Shown here piece after piece: positions 52,657 to 58,118 of a stretch of 58,118 nt of DNA; the stretch's first letter is position 1; each line of letters starts with the position of its first letter. The notes below the pieces were generated by a model that was not told the DNA's origin, made no database searches, and was given only the letters and a program-made list of their open reading frames with translations. Made by a program: the position numbers and the translations under genes. The DNA is from Lachnospiraceae bacterium (GTDB taxonomy: Bacteria; Bacillota; Clostridia; Lachnospirales; Lachnospiraceae), in assembly GCA_017449075.1 (NCBI GenBank), contig JAFSKG010000018.1, forward strand, positions 1 through 58,118, in the 5' to 3' direction.

Positions 52657-54610
52657 ATCTTTCTCCTTTTATTCTATAATCACTTACAAGTTTTGTAATT
52701 CTCTTTTGATCTAAATAATCTATAATAAGTATAGCATACTTTCTTGATGTTTCAAGTTCTGTTCTAAGCTCTGGCATGGTTATCTTGTCGCTCTTTTCAA
52801 ATAATTTATATACTATCTCAAGTGCTTTATCAAAGTGTGTCTTGTGAATGTAATATTCATTTGAAAGTTTTACAAGTTTCCCTTCTTTTGCAAGGTCCAC
52901 TATCATTTGTCTAATCTCAAGTTTGTTATTTTTGCCATTTTTAATAGTGGCAAACTCTTCTACAACTTCCCCAGTAGCCGGCATAGTGTATGCTGCATCA
53001 AGATATTTTTTCTCTATTGCAGAAATCTCTTTAGACTGCTTGTCATCCATCACTACGTTAAAGTCTGCTGTTGCTATTAAATCATTGACCTGCTTGATAA
53101 CTTTTTTATCTATCATATAGTTTAAAAGATTTTCAAATGCCGTGTCGCCAACTTTAGTATATCTCTTAAACAATATACTTTTAACTTCTTCTTTCTTTTG
53201 TCCCTTCGCAATTGGGTTATCTTTATGGAACTTATTTAAAATGTCGAGAATATACTTTTTCGCTCCTTCATAAAACTTATTAGAAAGTATAATTGAGTTA
53301 CTATTTATCTTGTCATATGTGTTATCATTTTTATTTTTAATTGAATTAATAACAACTATCTGCTCTTCATTTAAAAGTTCTTCAAGTTTGGTTTTGACAT
53401 CATTTATACTCTGATTCATCTTTTTAGATAAAAATGATATGTCTGGAAAATCAGAACTTGAATCATTGATTATCTCAAGCAGAACTTTCTTATCATCATT
53501 GCTATCTATAGCCTTAAAATGATTTAATGCTATGTCATTTTCTAACTTATATCTCTTTGACGAAATGTTTAAAACTATACCACCACCACATGTTTCTGCC
53601 GGACTTATGAATCTTATAATATATTTGTCGCCTCTCTTAATTGGTATAGGCTTATCAAATTTGAATTGTATGAATTCATCATTTATCACTTTGACACTTG
53701 CTTCAGTCTGCTTTGAGCCATAATTAAAATGCAGTTTCTCGCCATTTTTGATTTTTCTTCTAGCCGACTTAAACATATTTACTCTACAGTCAATCATCTC
53801 GCTAAGTATTATAGAAGATTTTTCTGCAAGAACGTCACCTCTTTCAAGTTCGTCTTTTTTTACATTTAAAAGATTTATTGCCGTTCTCTGTCCTGCAAAT
53901 GCCGATGGCTCAACTCTTCCATGAGATTGAATTTGGCGAACCTTCACAACTTTTTGCGATGGGTAAACCATAAGTTCATCGCCTGTATCAATCTTTCCTT
54001 CCATCAAAGTGCCAGTTATTACAGTTCCAAAACCTTCCATAGTGAAAACTCTATCTATAGGAAGTCGCGTTAATTCCTTATTATTATTTCTTTCGCCTAT
54101 CTCTTTTACTAAGTTAAATATTTCTTCCTTAAGTACATCTATGTTTTGACCTGTGAGACTCGACACACAGATCATTTTTGCATTTTCAAGATTAGAACCA
54201 GCAACTAAATCCTTTACCTGGTCTTTTAAAACATTAAAGTCAACTTTATTTTCAGAGTCGAGTTTTGTGAAAACAATAATTCCTTTTTTTATGCCAAGCG
54301 ATTTTATAATTTCAAAATGTTCTATAGTTTGTGGCTTGATGCCCTCTTCAAGTGATATAACAAGAAGGACTAGGTCAATGCCACCGATTCCGGCAAGCAT
54401 ATTTTTTACAAACTTCTCATGTCCAGGCACATCAATAATTCCCAAATGAAGTCCTAAATCATTTGGGAGATTTGCAAAGCCATTTTCAATGGTGATGCCT
54501 CTTTTCTTTTCTTCTTTCAAGCGGTCAGTGTCAAAACCAGTAAGAGCTTTAATTAAAAAGGTCTTACCATGATCCACATGACCTGCTGTTCCTATAATAA
54601 TATTTTGCAT
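52643..54610 (-). CDS. selB: Selenocysteine-specific elongation factor SelB
   Basis: 655 residues. Brings Sec-tRNA-Sec to UGA codons marked by SECIS. G1 [11 protein letters not shown] at 7-17, G3 DVPGHE near 60, G4 TKLD near 115, EF-Tu-like domains II-III to about 340, and C-terminal winged helices (about 380-655) that bind SECIS. It lies 2 bases after selA and overlaps prdX by 14 bases. Needed here for PrdB. Intact. Confidence 0.96.
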   Translation of the reverse strand: MQNIIIGTAGHVDHGKTFLIKALTGFDTDRLKEEKKRGITIENGFANLPNDLGLHLGIIDVPGHEKFVKNMLAGIGGIDLVLLVISLEEGIKPQTIEHFEIIKSLGIKKGIIVFTKLDSENKVDFNVLKDQVKDLVAGSNLENAKMICVSSLTGQNIDVLKEEIFNLVKEIGERNNNKELTRLPIDRVFTMEGFGTVITGTLMEGKIDTGDELMVYPSQKVVKVRQIQSHGRVEPSAFAGQRTAINLLNVKKDELERGDVLAEKSSIILSEMIDCRVNMFKSARRKIKNGEKLHFNYGSKQTEASVKVINDEFIQFKFDKPIPIKRGDKYIIRFISPAETCGGGIVLNISSKRYKLENDIALNHFKAIDSNDDKKVLLEIINDSSSDFPDISFLSKKMNQSINDVKTKLEELLNEEQIVVINSIKNKNDNTYDKINSNSIILSNKFYEGAKKYILDILNKFHKDNPIAKGQKKEEVKSILFKRYTKVGDTAFENLLNYMIDKKVIKQVNDLIATADFNVVMDDKQSKEISAIEKKYLDAAYTMPATGEVVEEFATIKNGKNNKLEIRQMIVDLAKEGKLVKLSNEYYIHKTHFDKALEIVYKLFEKSDKITMPELRTELETSRKYAILIIDYLDQKRITKLVSDYRIKGERYGKV

Positions 54611-54612
54611 AT

Positions 54613-55998
54613 CTACTTCAAAACTTCTATCAACTCATCAATTAATATCTCTGTATCATCTTCCAAAATAGTTCTCACATCCACCAGTATCTTATCATGC
54701 GCCACTCTCACCACAACTGGTACATCAAGAGCCCTCAGCTCTCTCTCTATCTTTTCAGCAGCCTTATCCTTCTTAATAATTGAAACTGCATACCCATCAA
54801 GATACACATCTGGCGCAGTTCCACCACCAACTTGGTCCTTTATCTCTTCTACATTTATATCAGCTTTACATTTTGATTTTAATTCATATGCAATTTTTTC
54901 TGCCTTATCTTTTAACTCATCCTTACTTGCAGTAATCATATTTAAAATTGGTATATTCTTTTTTGCTCTCTTCACATCATAATATTCAAATAAAGTAGAA
55001 GTGAGTGCCGCAATAGTAAACTTATCAACCCTAAATGCTCTCGCAAGCGGATGCTTCTTCATCTTATTTATATATTTTGCCTTACCGATTATGATTCCAG
55101 CCTGAGGACCACCAAGAAGTTTATCCCCACTAAATAATATCACATCTGCTCCATCTTTCACAAGGTTTGGAACAGTAGGCTCGTCAATGCCATAATCATT
55201 TAAATCTACGAAGAGTCCATTTCCCATATCATAAATAACTGGTATATTAAGTTCTTCCCCAAGTGGCATAAGGTCTTTTAACTCTGCACTCTCAGTAAAG
55301 CCCACAACTCGATAATTACTTGTGTGAACTTTCATAATCGCAGCAGTTTTTTCTTCATCAAATGCATCTCTATAATCAGAAAGTTTTGTCTTATTCGTCG
55401 TGCCAATCTCTTTAAGTATTGCTCCACTTTCAGACATTACTTCTGGAATTCTAAATGACCCACCAATTTCTATCAGCTCTCCGCGGGAAATTATAACTTC
55501 TTTATCGTGAGCAAGCGCAGCGAGTACAATAATAGTTGCTGCAGCATTATTGTTTACAACCATCGCAGCTTCGCAGCCAGTGAGTTCTGTGATAAGCTTT
55601 TCAATATGAGACTGCCTGTCGCCTCTCTCACCTCTTTTTAAATCATACTCAAGATTTGAATAATTATATGCAACGCTTATCATCGCATCAGTCGCATCTT
55701 TTGATATGACAGCACGACCAAGATTTGTGTGAAGTACTGTGCCTGTCGCATTGATAAGTTTCCTTAGACTATGCTTTGATTTCTTTTCTACTTTAGAAAT
55801 TACTTTTTCTATAAGTTTCCTCTTATCAATGTCTTTTTCAATTCCATTCAAAATATTTGCACGAGTGTCAATTATGACCTCTCTTATGCAGTTAGTCAAA
55901 AAGTCGTGTGGAGTTTTTTCTACAATAGAAACCAACTCCTTGTCCTTAAGGATTTCATCTACTTGTGGAATTTTTCTCAAAACTTCATTCTTATCCAT
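54613..55998 (-). CDS. selA: L-seryl-tRNA(Sec) selenium transferase SelA
   Basis: 461 residues from the ATG at 55998 (MDKNEVLRKIPQVD); a longer frame upstream would read through a terminator hairpin. PLP enzyme that turns Ser-tRNA-Sec into Sec-tRNA-Sec using selenophosphate. The N-terminal INATGTVLHTNLGRAVIS and the PLP Lys293 in SGDKLLGGPQAG are conserved. A weak AGGT box lies upstream. No promoter is visible between the terminator and the ATG, so read-through from the tRNA-Sec promoter is the likely source. Confidence 0.96.
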   Translation of the reverse strand: MDKNEVLRKIPQVDEILKDKELVSIVEKTPHDFLTNCIREVIIDTRANILNGIEKDIDKRKLIEKVISKVEKKSKHSLRKLINATGTVLHTNLGRAVISKDATDAMISVAYNYSNLEYDLKRGERGDRQSHIEKLITELTGCEAAMVVNNNAAATIIVLAALAHDKEVIISRGELIEIGGSFRIPEVMSESGAILKEIGTTNKTKLSDYRDAFDEEKTAAIMKVHTSNYRVVGFTESAELKDLMPLGEELNIPVIYDMGNGLFVDLNDYGIDEPTVPNLVKDGADVILFSGDKLLGGPQAGIIIGKAKYINKMKKHPLARAFRVDKFTIAALTSTLFEYYDVKRAKKNIPILNMITASKDELKDKAEKIAYELKSKCKADINVEEIKDQVGGGTAPDVYLDGYAVSIIKKDKAAEKIERELRALDVPVVVRVAHDKILVDVRTILEDDTEILIDELIEVLK

Positions 55999-56014
55999 AA
56001 TATATACCTGAAAT

Positions 56015-56041
56015 AAAAAAGTTCTTTGGAAACCAAAGAAC
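56015..56041 (-). terminator. Terminator between tRNA-Sec and selA
   Basis: Perfect 9-bp stem GTTCTTTGG / CCAAAGAAC with a 3-nt loop and six T on the minus strand, ending only about 17 bases before the selA start codon. Confidence 0.85.
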
Positions 56042-56087
56042 ATTAAAAAAATTACATCATTTTCCTTGGTTTCAACTAATTAATAAA

Positions 56088-56177
56088 CGGAGACGCTAGG
56101 AATCGAACCTAGCCGAAAGTTGACCTTTCACAACGGTGTTGAAGACCGCGGGGCGCACCAGCTACCCTCCTATCTCC
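56088..56177 (-). tRNA. selC: tRNA-Sec (anticodon TCA)
   Basis: 90 nt. The 5' GGAGATAG pairs with CGTCTCC at the 3' end, with discriminator G and no encoded CCA. The long acceptor, the anticodon loop C-T-TCA-A-C, a long variable arm (TTGTGAAAGG..CTTTC) and the T-arm GGTTCGATTCC are all present. It inserts Sec at the prdB UGA. It precedes selA, selB and prdX on the same strand. Confidence 0.96.
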
Positions 56178-56181
56178 CAAT

Positions 56182-56211
56182 CAATTGAATGTGAAAATAT
56201 TTATTCAATTG
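56182..56211 (-). promoter_or_regulatory. Hairpin just 5' of tRNA-Sec
   Basis: Perfect 9-bp stem CAATTGAAT / ATTCAATTG with a 12-nt loop, 5 bases before the tRNA start. Perhaps a processing signal or protector of the precursor. Confidence 0.4.
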
Positions 56212-56216
56212 TAATG

Positions 56217-56245
56217 ATATTAGCACAAAATATAAGTATAGTCAA
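56217..56245 (-). promoter_or_regulatory. Promoter of tRNA-Sec / sel operon
   Basis: TTGACT (56240-56245), a 17-base spacer and TAATAT (56217-56222), about 40 bases before tRNA-Sec. It is the only promoter seen ahead of selA-selB-prdX. Confidence 0.75.
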
Positions 56246-56276
56246 TAAACTTAAGCATTAAAGACCATAATCTTTA

Positions 56277-57314
56277 TCAATTCTTCAAGCTTATATTTAG
56301 AAGAATATAACTAACTAATGACAAAAGAACAACTAACACCATACTTGTAAGCGCATCAAACTTAATGAAAAATACTGGCACGGCTCCTAAGAACAATCCT
56401 ATGGTGGTCACACCAAATGCCACCCCAGGATTATTTTTAATAATGCTGAGCGCCATCGCATAAGTCACACTCATAGTCATTGAAAAAAGTAGCATCCCAA
56501 ATAGTGAAGCGAACATAAAATCTTTTCCAATAATTATAAATGGCACACATAGTAAAGTTGAAATAGTTACTACAAACTTATATCCAAATTTATCACAGAG
56601 CAGACCGCCAATCGCCTTACCAATACCAAGGAAAGTAAATAATAAAATGCTGTGATAAAATTCACTCTTCCAATTTATAGGAATTACAAATCCCATATAA
56701 CTTCTCACCATTACCACTATAATAGCTATTAGCAAAATTACTGCAAACGAATACTTTTTATTTACAATGTCAACATTAATAGACTCAACTTTACTCTTGC
56801 ACCATCTTTTTGCTGTAAAAATTGAAATAAAAACAATAATTAATATCGGAATAAACAAATAATAAGTGTTTATTTTTATATTTGCAAGATACCTTCCAAT
56901 GATAATCCCAAATGTTCCGCCAGCAACGAATAATGAACTTGGAAAAATTTTATTTTGAGATACTGATGCAGTGGCAACAGCACCACACACATGCAAAAAA
57001 GCATTTCCAATTGCGAGCAACAAAACTGAAAGTAAATATATATTAAAGTTGTCAAATTTTGCTAATAAAATAGCAGCCACAAAAAATGCTGCTCCTATTA
57101 GGCCAATATTTGTTTTTTTATTTCTATTATAAAAATCTCCTACTAAAAGTTGAGGGCAAAAAGCAAAAAAGTCATATAATATGACAAAAAATGTCACCAT
57201 ATGGCTTTTAAATTTCAAATAAAAGAGTGCATAACTTACAACTTCAATGCAAAGATGAAAAATTAAAAATAAAAATCCGTATGATAATTCTATGCTGCTA
57301 TACTCTTTTCGCAT
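56277..57314 (-). CDS. MFS-type transporter
   Basis: 345 residues, ten or eleven helices, somewhat short for the family (usual 380-420). The loop GDFYNRNKKTNIG near residues 60-72 and LLCDKFGYKFVVTIS near 240 are the two MFS motif-A-like loops (the first is degenerate). No substrate clue. The start overlaps the preceding 57-residue gene by 17 bases, giving a coupled run with two small membrane proteins. Confidence 0.8.
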   Translation of the reverse strand: MRKEYSSIELSYGFLFLIFHLCIEVVSYALFYLKFKSHMVTFFVILYDFFAFCPQLLVGDFYNRNKKTNIGLIGAAFFVAAILLAKFDNFNIYLLSVLLLAIGNAFLHVCGAVATASVSQNKIFPSSLFVAGGTFGIIIGRYLANIKINTYYLFIPILIIVFISIFTAKRWCKSKVESINVDIVNKKYSFAVILLIAIIVVMVRSYMGFVIPINWKSEFYHSILLFTFLGIGKAIGGLLCDKFGYKFVVTISTLLCVPFIIIGKDFMFASLFGMLLFSMTMSVTYAMALSIIKNNPGVAFGVTTIGLFLGAVPVFFIKFDALTSMVLVVLLSLVSYILLNISLKN

Positions 57315-57471
57315 TAGAAAGTTCTCTCTTAATAACCAATTTGCATAAAACTGCTATTACAATAGCAACCACAACCACAGCCACAACAACTATTGGCATA
57401 ACCGCTGGTTTGCCTTCATTAATAATTGGTTCAATTATTTCCTCTGTTTCTACAATAATGTCTAAAAACAT
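57298..57471 (-). CDS. Small 57-residue membrane protein
   Basis: 57 residues. An acidic N-terminal part (MFLDIIVETEEIIEPI) precedes one long Val/Ile helix (about 24-43) and a basic C-terminal tail (KLVIKRELSNAKRV), so it is a single-span protein with a cytoplasmic C-terminus. GGAGGG lies 4 bases before the ATG. It overlaps the MFS gene start by 17 bases and follows the four-helix membrane-protein gene by 9 bases. No family recognised. Confidence 0.75.
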   Translation of the reverse strand: MFLDIIVETEEIIEPIINEGKPAVMPIVVVAVVVVAIVIAVLCKLVIKRELSNAKRV

Positions 57472-57480
57472 AGTTCCCTC

Positions 57481-57855
57481 CTACATCAGACCAATAATGT
57501 ATTTTCCTAAAAAATAAGATAGGACATTCGCGATAATAGTAAGTATAGATATTTTAAATAAATTCTTTTTCCCTAAATATAAATAGTAAAAAATAATTTC
57601 CGAAATTACAACAAATATCTCAACAACAAAAATAACTTTTAACCTATCTACCGCCATTCCCCCTATAAATCCAAACTTATAAATTCTGCAAATGTCAATA
57701 ATAAATACCACCGTATTTGCTATGATATTTGTAAGTATATTCACGGCAGCGAAGTATGTAGGGCTTATCTTTAGAAATATAACTATCGGGATGAACTCGA
57801 TGATTAGAGTGAGGGTGAGGGCGATAATCAAATTTATAAAATAATTCATTAACAT
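57481..57855 (-). CDS. Four-helix membrane protein, unknown function
   Basis: 124 residues from an ATG at 57855 (an ATG at 57849 or a TTG at 57867 is possible; none has a clear ribosome binding site). Four hydrophobic helices (about 5-28, 33-54, 72-93 and 98-122) with few charged residues. Together with the next two genes it forms a three-gene membrane operon. It does not match a family I recognise. Confidence 0.65.
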   Translation of the reverse strand: MLMNYFINLIIALTLTLIIEFIPIVIFLKISPTYFAAVNILTNIIANTVVFIIDICRIYKFGFIGGMAVDRLKVIFVVEIFVVISEIIFYYLYLGKKNLFKISILTIIANVLSYFLGKYIIGLM

Positions 57856-57879
57856 ACTGTCAAACAAAGGTCAAATATA

Positions 57880-57990
57880 TTATATTTTTTTAAACTCATC
57901 AACCAATATGACTTTTATTTTATCATACTTTTTCAACTCTTTGTCATTTGTAACGAAGTAATCGCATCTATTATTGATGTATATAAGTCA
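57880..57990 (-). pseudogene. C-terminal remnant of a PIN-domain toxin
   Basis: The minus strand encodes NNRCDYFVTNDKELKKYDKIKVILVDEF..., the typical C-terminal end of a VapC-like PIN toxin (catalytic Asp in TND), ending with TAA at 57880. The 5' part is missing; beyond about 57990 the frame has no support and the IS3-type gene begins 30 bases further. Probably truncated by the insertion. Confidence 0.75.
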
Positions 57991-58021
57991 ATATAATTAG
58001 TAATAGTTAGTACGAATTATT

Positions 58022-58118
58022 TTAACTTGCATATCTTTTCTGAAATGGAGTTAAGTAATTAAGAGAAGCATGCTTTCTCTTGTGATTGTAAGTGACATAT
58101 GCAAAGTTATTTATGCCA
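58022..58118 (-). mobile_element. 3' end of an IS3-family transposase gene
   Basis: The last 97 bases encode, on the minus strand, NNFAYVTYNHKRKHASLNY and LTPFQKRYAS before a stop at 58022-58024. This is the C-terminal signature of the IS3-family OrfB integrase (YNHKR.H.SLNYLTP). The rest lies past the window edge. The terminal inverted repeat should be in the following bases (about 57990-58021), but I cannot define it without the other end. Confidence 0.85.

Overview
The window looks like a chromosomal segment of a low-GC Gram-positive anaerobe (class Clostridia). The evidence is AT-rich coding, strong GGAGG ribosome binding sites, Clostridia-type terminators, a BspA/Listeria-Bacteroides-repeat surface protein, and above all a D-proline reductase (Stickland) locus with its selenocysteine machinery. 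The exact family or genus cannot be fixed from the sequence alone. Nearly all genes lie on the minus strand.

Layout. 1-2235: end of a mobile element with a tyrosine recombinase cut by the window edge, an unusual leader, a two-helix membrane protein and an ImmA/IrrE protease. 2282-8910: housekeeping genes (EF-G-like GTPase, proC, nth, EamA transporter, P1B ATPase). 8999-17296: one gene for a 2765-residue surface protein with a signal peptide, acidic stalk, about six DUF285/BspA-like blocks, twelve B-repeats, a Gly-rich linker and a cell-wall-binding tail. 17573-20925: accessory patch with a broken YdeI-like gene, an RHH antitoxin / PIN toxin / Nudix-RHH fusion operon, and a DUF4143 ATPase behind four 33-bp direct repeats. 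21045-26220: defence block with a HEPN protein, a DUF262 protein, an m5C methyltransferase, an NgoPII-like endonuclease and a winged-helix/trypsin-like protease. 26370-33783: lysS, greA, a gene of uncertain start, tyrS, an O-acyltransferase pair and thyA. 33947-34757 (plus strand): nitroreductase and a small Fe-S protein.

34769-56245 is a Stickland proline locus: prdE, prdD, prdF (proline racemase), putP (proline uptake), a PepD-like dipeptidase, an ABC transporter with a DUF3798 binding protein, prdB (UGA-encoded Sec at residue 151), a small CBO2463-type protein, prdA, prdC, a TauE/SafE permease, a 57-residue membrane protein, prdX/proX, selB, selA and tRNA-Sec. Together these would take up L-proline, racemise it, reduce D-proline to 5-aminovalerate, and provide UGA recoding for PrdB. 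selD and the regulator PrdR are not in the window. 56277-58118: a small membrane-protein/MFS operon, a truncated PIN toxin and the 3' end of an IS3-type transposase.

Signals beyond single genes: a 24-26 bp palindromic element (GTAGGGGCGA...GCCC) occurs at least 14 times, several copies directly before start codons and others inserted in frame in the pepD-like gene. The prdC and permease promoters share an 11-bp motif at an identical offset. A terminator sits between tRNA-Sec and selA with no visible promoter after it. The integrase leader holds a 10-nt anti-Shine-Dalgarno match. The best candidates for something new are the defence block with its protease, the Nudix-RHH fusion in the toxin-antitoxin operon, and the palindromic elements inside genes.
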